A stretch of 64,000 nt of DNA, taken from Metallyticus violacea (Eukaryota; Arthropoda; Insecta; Mantodea; Metallyticidae). Shown piece by piece: positions 46,400 to 57,815 of the stretch. A program made the position numbers and the translations under genes. Each line of letters begins with the position of its first letter. Within the stretch, counting starts at the first letter, position 1. The stretch is taken from assembly GCA_030762175.1 (NCBI GenBank), contig CM060831.1, positions 34,110,001-34,174,000 of the forward strand. Reading direction: 5' to 3'. The notes beneath the pieces are model-generated. The model had not been told where the DNA came from, searched no databases, and saw nothing but the letters and a program-made list of their open reading frames with translations.

Positions 46400-48495
46400 G
46401 AGGACTTTTTGAAGCCCCTGTCGGATGCAATGCACCTGTCCCACAGTTCCAACATTTCTGCTAGTACTCAACATGCTGCAAACCAGTTTTTGACAGGTCC
46501 TTCAGGATCGCCCATGCAAACCATCACCACTGCTCCTGAAGATGGAAAATGTCTACCACGATGGCGTTTCTTTGGGGGGAGAGTAGGAAAAAATCATACG
46601 GGTCTAACTATAAATTGTAGGGAGGTGAAGGATAACTTCACATTAATTTTTTGCAAGATATTCAGCAGCAACATTATCGTGGTGCAGCATTCAGCATGTA
46701 ACCTTTTGCATATGATATGGACTTAGAGAGTTTCAGGACATCTCTATAGTACTGCCTAGTTACAGTTGTGCGTGCAGGTACGCTGGAAAACCATTCCTTG
46801 AACATCGATCATAACTTTCCCAGCAGAAGTAACCACTTTGTGTTGTTGATGATGAAGATTTCCCACAGCTGGCTGGGCTGATTGCTCACAGCATCGAAAT
46901 TATGTAGCCAAGTTCTAACAGTATTGATAACATTTCAAAGAAACTTTTTGTTACATCATATTCAACGACATGGAAGCCCTGCACACGAACGTTTTTTTAT
47001 TCGGAAATCAGCAGTCTTGGAACCCGCCCTGCACATACACGTCTCACGTGCAACTTTTCAGTTACCAACGTGTGGGTAGCACTCAGTGAAATGTTTCAAA
47101 TTTTCTGAAAGTCTTCTTAACATTATTGGACGATCGTCTTTCAAAATGACAGCAGCTGTGTAGTGTTAAGCCTGCTGAACACTGGAACGCGTCAAGTCAA
47201 GCAACAAACATGTCGCCAAAAAATGGAGTTCAATGACAAAGCAATGCAAGCATGAATTCGCCGCATATGGTTTGTTGATGACGTCATGAACATGTCGCAG
47301 ACACGTTTCACGAGATTCCGTGCATGTCTCATGGCAATTTGCAGTTCACATCCGATTCCTGCAAGCATTTGTTGACAATTTAGTTATTTTACAACTAAAT
47401 CTGGTGTTTTTGAAAGGCTGTAAGTTGGAAACTTAACGATTTAGTTGCTAGCAGGAAATCTAGTCTTTTTACAATATTGTACAGTTGGAATCCATTTTCT
47501 TTTAAATGTTTGATCTAAAGTGATTATTTTTACGAGTCGTTTGAGAATTCTGGCAAATGTTTGTTCTATGTCAGCAAGAGAGATAAGATCATGGTGCTAC
47601 TTTGTACAATGAATCACACATAAGTTGTCAATGTTGAAAATGCAAACATGGCTTGATATTCACATCACATATGTACATAAGATATTTGGATTGGGTCATG
47701 GCAACATGAACTTGCCTACAAGTTGCGATTATTTCACCTCGGTTATAACACTGAACTGTGACAAAGTATGCTGTTATTTCACGTGCTCTGTGAATAAGGA
47801 AGCGGGATCACGGAAAATGTTTATGTTTCAAAGTCGGACACTTGAGATAAAAAATAAATTAAAAATATTTGATTCAGCACCCACTGAGAGATCCCTGAAG
47901 CAGACTTTCTTCAGATTAGCTGCGTGGTATGCAGATATTGGCTATAATGGAAATTATGAACCCATTTTCTTTTTCTCCTGTTGTGTAATTTCAGCCCCTG
48001 TAATTTAAAACATCGTCTCTATTCCATTAGAAGATTGACGCAGACACGAGTTGCTCCGGTGTGCAGCCGAATGTCTTGAATCACTAAAGAGACAAGAAGG
48101 AATCAAATTTATCTGACTTGACGCTGAATTGATGCATGCCGGTGTGCGGCCTCCCTTAATGTTTTCTTCCGTTAGAGCACACGGGTCCTTTGAAATTGAC
48201 TGCCTCCCCTCTTTCAACATTTTAAACCATTTTTGAGATGTATGTAGGGAATAAGAAACTCTCTATAGGTCTCCTGTAACACTGCTGAAGATTTGGTTGA
48301 GATGAAAGAGCAGCATAGTATTCATCACGTGTCATCCATTTTCCATGTAGTGGTACTGAACATGTCTCAACTTGCAATCTCTCACAGAAAGTGACACTAG
48401 TACCATCTGTGCATTAACAAAATATTGTAAAGTTGAATTGTAGCGCGAGAAATTGTGCCTAAAAAAAGGCATGATCATTCTTTATTGAACAACTT
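46400..48495 (-). mobile_element. Mariner element, decayed and interrupted by an insertion
   Basis: On the minus strand, from about 48490: ttcaataaagaatgatc (terminal-repeat-like, also at 59744), a 5' UTR, then a DNA-binding segment SQKWFKMLKEGRQSISKDP at about 48225-48165. About 870 bp of unrelated sequence (roughly 47130-48000) interrupt it. Homology resumes at about 47110 with a GRVPRLLISE-like block (RWVPRLLTxE), a decayed first catalytic region, HDNVAAEYLAKN at about 46660, a block like LKKHLRGRHFPSSGAVV at about 46560-46520, and LWDRCIASD near 46440. The order is that of a mariner transposase. It aligns with 59734-60720 in the opposite orientation. Frames are broken many times. Confidence 0.72.
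47625..48008 (+). other. Unrecognised 126-codon frame inside the insertion
   Basis: Open from the ATG at 47631 to TAA just after 48002, within the segment that interrupts the mariner at 46400-48495. The protein is Cys-containing with a hydrophobic end (NLPTSCDYFTSVITLNCDK, later SLKQTFFRLAAWYADIGYNG). No family is recognised and splice sites are not obvious. It may be part of a second transposon or chance. Confidence 0.2.
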
Positions 48496-49171
48496 TCTTA
48501 CTTCTGATGTACTGTGTTTATTAATTAAAATTGCAATAATTCGCAATCACAATAATTAAAAACAACTCGAAATGCAAAGTACGTACTTTTGTTTATAAAT
48601 GATTCGAACAAACTAGAGAATGCAGTGCATTTTAAAGGCCAAAAAATTCAGAATGATATATAGTAAACAAAGATAAAATAAATATAAAATTAAACTGCAC
48701 ATCTTTTAAGAATATTTCTCAAGCTCGGTGTTTTCGTTGCATCCTATTTCTTTAATTTGTGATATTTGAGTTTTTTCACTATTGTACGGATAGAAGATGT
48801 AAACGTTTACATAAATAATTGAGGACAGATTTCATGCATCAATAGGATACAAGTTAAATCGTAACTTTGTTGTTAGTAGTTGCGTTATTACTACACAATT
48901 GTGCAATCATGAAATTAGTCAGTAAATTAGGCACATTGAGACAATGATAAATTAATGGCATTAACAATAACTTTCTTTTGCTCACTAAGGAGATGTGAAG
49001 TTATTCTAAAAGAAAACTTAACTCTATTTGTCCTCTATTCAAATTACTTGTCTAAAAATACTCCATACAGAAAAATATTTCGATGTTCTTCTTTATCAAT
49101 CCGTGTACCTTCAGTGCGTATACCGCCGGATCTTTTCATTAATGTGTCTTTCCGCATGGTTTTCCTAAATA
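48496..49171. other. Intergenic stretch
   Basis: AT-rich; nothing recognised between the mariner and hAT elements. Confidence 0.35.
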
Positions 49172-49179
49172 TTCTAGAA

Positions 49180-50047
49180 CAGTGGTTCTGAACGGGTGTG
49201 CTGTGAAATCTGAGAATTTGTGATATTGCTGTAAAAGTTATAATTAAAATAATTTAATTCAATATTTATGTTAAAAAGGGGACAACAGAAAATATTCAAG
49301 TCTTAGAAATGTTTATGTTATAGAGGATTTATTGGCTTAAGCTTCCAGTAAAAGTTTTGAGTTATTACTGAGGATCTTGAGATTATCCTTTCTTATACAG
49401 AAGCACAATTCGTTGTAGAATTGAAGACAAACCTTGTATTTCCTGATCAACTGAGAAAAGTCTCTGTTTTATGTTTTTAATACCGGAAAGGCCAGCTTTT
49501 ACAAATAGCAACTGTTTCCACTGTTATTATTGGGTTTTCTCTCTTTTCTAACATCCAATGCTTGAGAAGTAGGATTTTCAGTTAAAGTGTGCAGTCTGAC
49601 TGAAGTTATGGGAGTATTCTACTTTCATCAGAGAGGCCGGTAGTGGTTTCTAAGGAAATGCTTAAGGACTGCGCCACCAGTCAGTCATACTTGGGGCAGT
49701 GATGGAGGAAAAATAATGGTTTATGTTATTCTCAAGAGCTAGGGGATTATTTAAAATCAGCTCAGTTGTCAATGACTATGCAAAGTTTTATTATTTTATT
49801 CATAAAATTACTCTTAATAAATTTAGATTTTTTAAAAACACAAAATCAACATATTAATATATATAACACTTTCAAACTACTAATCAATCTTAGGATGTGC
49901 CAGAAACGACGTTACGACTGAAAGCCTACAAACTTTACTCCTCCAAGAGCGAGTCTTCTGCATTGTTGTCAACTCGTACATTAGTGTGCAGCGGGGACTC
50001 GCTTTGTCAAATTATGTGTCGTGAACAAATAAGATCAAGAACCACTG
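49180..50047. mobile_element. Non-autonomous hAT element (868 bp) with TIRs and TSD
   Basis: The left end cagtggttct (49180-49189) is the exact inverse of the right end agaaccactg (50038-50047). CAGTGGTTCT is a typical hAT terminus, and the right end continues inward with the familiar cacgacacataatttgac-type subterminal sequence. The flanks ttctagaa (49172-49179) and gtttagaa (50048-50055) match at 6 of 8 positions, consistent with an aged 8-bp hAT target duplication. The interior has no transposase: the 69-codon frame at 49897-50106 runs out through the right terminus and is not family-like. Confidence 0.82.
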
Positions 50048-50334
50048 GTTTAGAACTACATCTTGAAAATGTTCAGCAAATAAAATGCCATATTTTTGAA
50101 CAATGAATTCTCATTCCCTCTCAGGTTTCATTTCTCTTCTGGGAACGCGGAATTTTCAACACGCTTTCCTGAAGTATAAAGATAGATAAGTCAGGAGAGC
50201 TCTCCGGCAATATTCTCACACTGTAAAAAATTTCTTCTTGACATTTCCTAGCCAGGACACTGCAGTCTAAGAATCTGTTTTTACATTGATACCCATTCAT
50301 CTAGACTATATATTACGTAGCGGATGACTAATGA

Positions 50335-50530
50335 AGAACAATTAGCAACAATTTACACACAATAAAAGTAGCGAGTAACACATTAACGAACAACCTCTCG
50401 CTAACAAAGCCTCCCTCAAAATAACTACAAGGTGCTACCTGCAAATGCATTATAGATCTTAACGACCGACTTCTCCAACCGTACAGTCGCGCTCTGTCAG
50501 CCCGCAACTCAAATAACCTAGCTATAGTTA
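50335..50530 (+). repeat. Dispersed repeat, about 195 bp, copy 1
   Basis: It aligns in the same orientation with 56580-56770: gtaacacattaacgaacaac / gtaacacactaacgcacaac, ctcaaaataactacaag, ctgcaaatgcattata / ctgcatatgcaatata, and aactcaaataacct. About 75-80% identical by eye. Family not known. Confidence 0.75.
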
Positions 50531-50711
50531 GTCCCTTGATAGTTTAGCTTCCCTGTATCATTTGTTAACATTTACTACAGAAATACAGTAGCAGTGCTAC
50601 TAACGGAGTTTATACAAACTCGCTAAACAAATTAGATTTTGTAAGCACAAAGCTGCAATTTTTATATATTTCCATACATACTTTTGCACAGATATTACTT
50701 CTTTTTTCCCC

Positions 50712-50822
50712 GTAGATCCAAGATCGCGGGTTCAATCTCGACCAGGTTCGATGGATTTTTTTCGGGGGTAAAAATTCTAAGTATGGTTTCTTCGGAAGGG
50801 AAATAAAGCCATGGATCCTGCG
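50712..50822 (+). repeat. SINE family B fragment
   Basis: agatccaagatcgcgggttc, aatctcgaccaggttcgatg, gatttttttcgggggtaaaa, attctaagtatggtttcttc, ggaagggaaataaagccatg: the second half of the tRNA-like head plus the first part of the body. Both ends are missing. Confidence 0.8.
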
Positions 50823-52740
50823 CTTTTCTAATTAATTAGAGTGTAATTAGGAGATAAAATCTAAGTCTGCTAAATCAGTAAATGCTAAATGAACTTTCAT
50901 TAAACGCCAAACTACAGAGAGTTATTTTAATCTTTATCCGCAGTTGAACTACGTGCATTCTTAGCAAAAATTACGCTTGTTCTCTTCCCGCGATGGTGGC
51001 TGCATGTGAATAGTTCCTTGTCGTTTATTACAAGAGCAAGTATATTTGCTGTTCTTGTTGTTATAACATACTTTGTGATTAAGAGATGAGTAAAACTCCA
51101 GTCTTTGTATAGTTAAGGGCTCCAACCTTATTTTCTGAGGATTTTGCATTAAGAATGTCAAAAACTCTATGGAATTGTACATTGTATATGAAGGGTATAG
51201 GGGAAAAAAAAAAAGCTCAAAATAAGATATTGGTAGCACTGTGCGCTTCTCGGTCAGCTGTTTCATCGTGTTAAATCATTACAAGGGAAGACCCAACATA
51301 GTCCACACTGTAGCCAGTTGAAGAAACTACTTGCAATGGAAAAACCAACATATTTACCACCATCTTGATGTACATAGTCCATGTAGCAGCTGAAAAATAA
51401 TAATAATCTATAACTGAATGTACTGAGGTTATTGCATTGTTTCAGATCAAGTAATGGCGTGTTTCACGGTGAATTGATTCATTTGAATTTACAAATATAT
51501 TTGTAAACATGCCACTTACTTATCTATTCTTTTATGGAGCCAGACAAAAATATGGCATTGATCCCCAATACTGCAAAGGCTGAAACTCCTGATGGCTGGA
51601 AAGAAGTGATCGCAGGGGCCGAAGTCAAGTCCTAATCCGTCTGTTGTGGTCTCATGTGAACAAGCAATGTTTAAAAGCTGGAGTATATTTCTTTCTTGCA
51701 AGTCCTACAAGCACAAGATACCTTTTACTCTTAGGCCACTGAAACAGCTAATCAAAATAAGCGCCGTAGATCATGGGAACACTTACAACGGAGCATTCTT
51801 CTCATCATAGATAAGGGATCAAAGGAATAAGAGGTGTAAGAGCCAAAGCCACAGTCACAAGATATCCATGAACCAATTTAGCACTCACCTACTCCTCTGT
51901 CTAAAGAGAAGTGTAAGGACCTGATGAAGTTCTGTGAAGTAAAAGGATGCAAGAAGTACAACAGACTACTTGCTGCCCATTAGCCAAAATTATTGTTCTC
52001 TGAACATCAAAACAACATTTGATAATGAAAACCATATAGGCCTCTCTTTAGGATTAGGGTAATGTATGTCAACATAATACAATTAAAATTAATTCAATAA
52101 TCAGGTGGAAACAACAATCAGTACTCTACTAAAATTTTAAAAAATATTGTCACTTGGGAAGGTACAAGGTATCAGAGTTTAAGCGTTTGAAGGTTTATTT
52201 TATCTCTCCCGTTAAATTACAGTTTTTGAACTCTGTTGGTTTTTCTCTGTACCGTTTATATTTTAATTTACTTCACTCTCATCCGCAAACTAGTTGGAAA
52301 TTAAGTTGAAAGAGAGAAATCTCCAATGGCAACACTAATTAGTAGTAGCACCGGTCAAGTTTGGATATTTGTGACGAAATACAGTGTGTCTTTTGGAATA
52401 TTTTGACATCAATGTGACTAAATAATTGCTAGTGCCCGTAATTAGCATTTAAATTTAGAGGACGTGTTGTGCTATTCGCCAATTGCATGTCTGCCTTGTG
52501 GGGTAATTAATGTAATTAAAACATTGACACTATAGGAAGAAGGCGTTAATCCGTTTAATAATAATATACACACACAAATTGCTGCTAGTTAAAACAACTG
52601 CAAGGAGCGATAACAGATAAACAATTTCGGAGTATGAACACGCGCAATTAGACAACAAAAGCTGTGTGTTTACATGTCCTGCATAGCACAAGAGGTCACC
52701 TTAAACTTTTTGCCCTCTGTAGACATCAAGTTGACGCATA
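50823..52740. other. Intergenic stretch
   Basis: AT-rich, nothing named. The minus-strand frames at 50961-51266 and 51516-51701 have no recognisable content. Confidence 0.35.
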
Positions 52741-53530
52741 CCCCCTCCCCCTCTACCTAAAGTGGCCCAGTACTCGAGCGCAGCTGCCTCCACATGGAGA
52801 AGATCGGGGTGCAGCGGGACGCAGGCGCCGGTCGACGTCGCGGCGCTCGCTATAAGCTGGCTGCGGACTCAGACCCCGCTTAGTTCGGTTCGCGGAAGTT
52901 GGCGATACTGATGACTCGGTCATCACCAACCGTGCGTGATGGACATGAACATGAACTGAACTTCCCTCGGGAACTCCGCGATACTGCATCCCATTTCTGT
53001 CATTTTAACCACTTCACTAAAGTTCAACCGAAAAGTTAGCCTTGCGTTAGAATGCGCACCGTAGCAGATAATGAGGGAAAGACGCAAGGCAGCAGATAGT
53101 TGCTGATGAAACAAGAGTTGAATAATATATGAGAGGAAGTGGAGAAGTAAGGAACAGAAGGAGGATAAGAGAACGAGAAAAGGTTCGTGATTCGCGTGCT
53201 AGAGGAGGTGCGGATGAAAAGTGGAAGATGGCAGGTGCCGGCCAAGGAAGGGAACTCGTAAATCTCGGATAGCGGTCCAAAGATCCTCTGTCTCCGCAAT
53301 TTACTTCCTCCCTCGGCAATGACTGAGATGAAAGGGAAGGAAACGTGGGGCAATTTGGAATGGAAGCGGAAAACGAGGAGGTAACACGTGTGCGTGTGTG
53401 AGTGTGTGATTGTCTTCCTCAACGCCCACTTTCTACATCATGACTCAAGATTTATGAAGTGCTGGAGCACAGTGTTTTGGTGAGAAAGGGCGAGTTTAAA
53501 AGAAGGGTGGTTTCTGTTACATTGTTTGTG
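52740..53530 (+). promoter_or_regulatory. Promoter and 5' UTR region of the TMTC gene
   Basis: GC content rises sharply from about 52740 and stays high into the coding exon at 53531. A TATA-like TATAAG is at 52851-52856, and an initiator-like ttagttc about 30 bp downstream (A at 52882) would place the start of transcription near there, giving a 5' UTR of about 650 bp if unspliced. Short antisense frames across 52753-53422 follow from the GC-rich composition. The start site is inference from spacing only. Confidence 0.45.
53440..53483 (+). promoter_or_regulatory. Two overlapping short upstream ORFs
   Basis: ATG at 53440 encodes MTQDL then stop (53440-53457); ATG at 53454 encodes MKCWSTVFW then stop (53454-53483). 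Both precede the TMTC start codon and could lower or regulate its translation, assuming transcription begins upstream. Confidence 0.4.
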
Positions 53531-53817
53531 ATGAAGCAGACAGGAGGGCGGTCCAAGGCGTCCCGGCGCCGCACCAAAATGGCCGTTACCTGCAGCACGG
53601 GCATGTACGGCGTTGTCGGAGTGGTCGCCCTTGGCTGTTACCTCAACGGCCTTGGCGGGGACTTCGTTCACGACGACATCCCGGCCGTGACTCAGAACAA
53701 GGACGTGCTGGGACTCAGTTCCATCGGCCAGGTTTTCCGCAATGACTTCTGGGGCACTGCCATGAGTGACGTCACCAGCCACAAGTCCTACCGTCCGCTC
53801 ACAACTCTCACCTTCAG
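53531..53817 (+). CDS. First coding exon of a TMTC-family protein O-mannosyltransferase
   Basis: 95 codons plus two bases, ending at a consensus donor (TTCAG|GTCAGT). TMTC proteins are multi-membrane ER enzymes with C-terminal TPR repeats that O-mannosylate cadherin-type domains. Visible here: a basic N-terminus (residues 2-16), a first membrane segment at about 18-39 (MYGVVGVVALGCYLNGL within it), then the luminal loop with the acidic GGDFVHDDIPAV motif, NDFWGT, and SHKSYRPLTTLTF, which is diagnostic of the family. A second ATG at 53579 has a better context (aaaATGg) and would skip the basic stretch; either could be the start. The paralogue (TMTC1-4) is not assigned. The next exon would continue R-L/I-N and is not found in the remaining 10 kb, so the first intron is long. 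Confidence 0.88.
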
Positions 53818-54839
53818 GTCAGTTTAGCATTTTCTTCCCTTTAACCTGGTGCGAAGCACTGCCGACAGCAGCTGTTAAAAAGTATTTGTAGCATATCTAG
53901 ATACCAAATCATGGTATGCTCTTAGATAACCAAGAAACTGATGCAGGATACCTTACAGATAAGCACGGGCAAATTACTATTATTTCAAAACAGAAGTTTA
54001 TTCTTTATAAGCGCAACTGCCGTAAAGCAAAAAAGTCTTTCTTTGCATCGTTTTCCCGCAATATTTTTACTGCTTCATTCCCTGAAAAATTATTTCATTT
54101 CCACATTTTTTTAAAGTTTTGTATATAGATAATAATCCGAGAAGGAAAAAGGGCACATCTTTGGAAATTTAACCAAAACAAATTTTCCCACATCATAATA
54201 ATTTAATTTACTCCTGTGACAGTTTTGTCTATTCAAAGTGGCTAGTCTGTCATGAAATACCATTCTCTGAGCATGACGTACCAAAGTGTTTCCATTCTTT
54301 TGATTCTTCTGTGCGTCTATATTGTAATAATGGTCCATACTTCGTCCATGGATACAATATAATGCAGACTGTTGAAGGAATCCTCTTTAAAACAGCTGCA
54401 ATGCGACTTGGGAGTTTTAACAGAGCCGTTTCTGAGTTCAGAATACATTTAGCAGACAGTTATCTCAAAACCAAATCATGACATACGATGTGAACGTCAC
54501 GTCCATGGGAAATGTTTAAAGTTTTTGATATATGCTTAAGGCCAATTTTAGAACTTCCAAAATCGTATAACGAATAGCGTGGATATTGTCTGTATTGGCA
54601 GCAGAGACACGTCTTTATTATCTTCGTTTTATTTCACTTAAATTCGGAAACGTAGTCTTATTATTGCGCAGGAAAGACATAAAAACTTCCTTGCTGTACA
54701 ATTATAAAATGAATAAATTATCTTTACTGAATTTTAATCTTAAACTTTCATAAAATATTATCAAATACGACGTAGCTATCTATTAGATAACTTATTCTTT
54801 TGCTTTTTATAACAAATATCTATACATCACTAACGCAAC
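53818..54839 (+). other. Start of the first TMTC intron
   Basis: AT-rich non-coding sequence after the donor at 53818. It contains no further TMTC-like exon. The intron probably extends through the SINE and mariner copies to the right edge of the window. Confidence 0.5.
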
Positions 54840-55128
54840 TGGCACGGGTGGCCAAGGTCGTTAAGGCGCGGACTCGTGAGCGGGAGGTCTGAGGTTCGTT
54901 TCCTGTCAGGACCGTCCTCCCTGACTGATGTTTTTTTCCCGGCTTCTCTCAGTCCTCATAAATGACGAATGCCAGAGAGACAGCCTAAACTTCGGCTTGG
55001 AACACGCCCTTCCTTAAGAATAACAATAAAAAAATCCTTCCCCAGTTTATCATTTCACCTCATGTATCATCAGTGTCTACTATCTGTGATGCCTCAGTAG
55101 TAAATACGGGCGTTAAACAGTATTAACA
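54840..55128 (+). repeat. tRNA-derived SINE, family A, full length with short TSD
   Basis: Starts tggcacgggtggccaaggtc, gttaaggcgcggactcgtga, gcgggaggtctgaggttcg, then caggaccgtcctccctgact, tcctcataaatgacgaatgc, gcctcagtagtaaatacggg, cgttaaacagtattaaca. The 9-bp atcactaac occurs just left (54826-54834) and just right (55129-55137) of the copy, a probable target duplication. Confidence 0.9.
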
Positions 55129-55137
55129 ATCACTAAC

Positions 55138-56579
55138 CTCTAATAGGCTACTAAAGATTTCCAAAAACATTTTATTTACTAGCAAATTTATAGTAGTAAA
55201 CAGAAAAGAAAGTTCATAACAACAATTACGTTTTCCTAAGATTTAATTAGCAAGGATATTGGTATTAAAAGCAAGACTGAAATTCATTTCCTCCATATGC
55301 ACCTCGAAAGATATTAATGCAGATTTCAACACATACATCATCCACGTATCGCCTAGCGTTATGTAAAACAGCATTTTTAAAACTTAGGAATTTCGTTTTA
55401 GCTACAAACTATTCTTGATTCTATTCAAATGCGGAATTTAGAGAACAAAGCCCATCTAGGAACCGAAACTAAATAAACATCACCTTAAGATCCTCTCATT
55501 TTCTAAGTGTGTAAAAATTCTAAGACAGGAATAAAGCACCACAACCGGTAAACGAAGAAATCTATCGACATTTCAACGAGATATGAAAACCACAGCCACA
55601 GGTAGCATGTTATTAATGTTCATTTTCTTCTCCGGATCGAGCGTGATTGTAAATCGTAAATCAATTCGCAATGAGCATTTGAAACCCACATTTCTAAAGG
55701 TTGACGCCCAAGTAATTCCACTCACGAATGCCTCTTAAGGGATTGCAGATGATCGTTCATTGAGGATGTAAAGAGAAAGACCGCTCTCTCATTAAACCAG
55801 ACAAAGAACGTCCGATGTGACGAGAGTGGGTTTTTTTTTCCGACACTCTTGCTTTTGTTCTACTGTGCTAATGACTAAAATTGATTTATGAAACTATTAA
55901 GATATTGACTAGTTCACAGATTGTACTTCTACATATTTCAAATATAATTAATAATATTCCCATGCTCACTATCAGAATAGTTTGAACTAAGCAATTTAAT
56001 ACATAAAAATATAATTATGTATATTTTTTGCCTATTTCCGTTCGGAGGTCAAACCATTTAAGCAGAAGTTAAGAAATATAAGAAGAAAAAATGATGACTA
56101 GATAATCTGTTTAACAATACCTATAAAGTTTATTTTGATAGTTATACAAATACAGTGAGCTTATCTGAGTTACAGGTCTCCTGAGAGGGGTGCTACTAGG
56201 AAACTGTAACTAGAACTAGAACTTTAAAACAGGAGATAGAATTACTGCTTGTGAAATTAGTATTTCGTTTTAATATTACTATTTTTCCACTGAAAGCATG
56301 AAACTATATTTAAAATGAATAATAACAACAATAAGTACTAAACTGTGTTATAAGTAATGATGCTCCTCAGCGACAATAGATTACCGGCATCAGGGTAGGA
56401 AATTCGTGTATTTTATCTAACTTTTCTTCCGTAAGAATATATATCTTTCCTGCCAATTTTAGTAAGTTGGTGGCAGTTTCACCCCCTGAAACACGATTGC
56501 CAGAATACTTTCTTAAGAGTCGCCTTACATCCGTTCTTACATTCTACATAAAAACTCTTCAAGAATAAGGAAGTGTATG
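55138..56579. other. Intronic or intergenic stretch
   Basis: AT-rich; nothing recognised. Confidence 0.35.
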
Positions 56580-56770
56580 TAGTGGCATAACTAAAAGAAC
56601 AATCAGCACACAATGAAAGCCTTGGGTAACACACTAACGCACAACCATTAGTTTACAAAGTCTACCTCAAAATAACTACAAGCGGTTATCTGCATATGCA
56701 ATATAGGCCTTAAGACCAGTTTCTACCGGTACGCAGCCGCGCTTTACCAGCTCGTAACTCAAATAACCTC
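56580..56770 (+). repeat. Dispersed repeat, about 190 bp, copy 2
   Basis: Same-orientation partner of 50335-50530. Confidence 0.75.
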
Positions 56771-57279
56771 AATGTATATTGAGACCTCCATATTAAAATA
56801 AAATTATATTAGTGTTAAGAGTGTCATTTTATTTTGTGATAAGAATGTTTGCGAATCGATGCGAACCAATTCGGGGGGGGGGATTAGGAGTAGCACGGTA
56901 CTTAATTTCTGGATAATGGCATTAATATCGTGGAGTTGGAAATTTGAAGTTTAAAAACGTCTAGGTGGTCAAACTAATATCAATTATTTATTATTACATT
57001 TTCTTTATATATATATATATATGATAAAATTGCTGTTTAAAGTGTAATTTTTTGTGGTGAAAGAAGCTATAATATGCCCTTGAACATACACAATTAGGAT
57101 CAACTCTTATTGATTTTCTTCCAACCTAACATGTTATCATCGTGGTTATTTATAGAAAATACTTTAGAAATACATTTATGTAATATTACTAATTTACTCT
57201 GGCATGATTTTGAAAATGTACTAAAATATGTAAAATTAAAAAATAATAAATGCATTTAAAATAATTTGATTCTATTTAA

Positions 57280-57301
57280 AATAATAATAATAATAATAAT
57301 A

Positions 57302-57336
<35 letters not shown>

Positions 57337-57345
57337 TATTATTAA
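57280..57345. repeat. (AAT)n/(ATT)n inverted microsatellite
   Basis: About seven AAT units pass directly into about 13 ATT units, making a self-complementary tract. Confidence 0.97.
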
Positions 57346-57589
57346 TGATATCCCGCATGAATTTAAATTTGGTAATAACTGAATGTTGTTAAATTTTATA
57401 GCACTTCGTTACAATATGTAGTTTGAACGCATTTTCTTAAAATAAATATTTCAGGGTAAGTTATCTATGGAAAAACCAAATTTTAGAAAATCTATACAAG
57501 TAAAATCAGCTAATTTCCAACTATAATAAGAGCAATTTAAAAGTTCCACACCTTAGATCGGTCTAAACCTCTCCCCTCATCAATTACTG

Positions 57590-57815
57590 AGATTCTCCAC
57601 ACAACGATGGCATTCTCTTTTCATCAATTGCGAGCGGGATTTCGACAGAGTCGAGAAGTTGTGTTGTGCTGTCAAAAATGGGGTTGCACGATGGTAAGAT
57701 ACTCACGCAAGATTGAGAAACTGATGTTTGTTGGTTCCTAAGAGGACGTGGATTGTTTATCAGGGATAATGGGTAACACTGTAAGAAAGGCCAGTAGGAA
57801 ATTCTGGTATTTAAG
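57590..57815 (+). mobile_element. Short, internally deleted relative of the 44440-44975 element
   Basis: 57605-57680 (MAFSFHQLRAGFRQSREVV in one frame) parallels 44475-44550 (gagcgatttcg-type core, gtcgNgNagttgtgt). 57755-57815 (gattgtttatcagggataat, gggtaacactgtaag) parallels 44890-44970. The middle is missing, leaving a miniature element. Confidence 0.55.

Noticed and set aside
53036..53782. Minus-strand frames of 90-128 codons around the TMTC exon
   Set aside because: They follow from the stop-poor, GC-rich composition and overlap the TMTC leader and exon antisense; no domain is visible.
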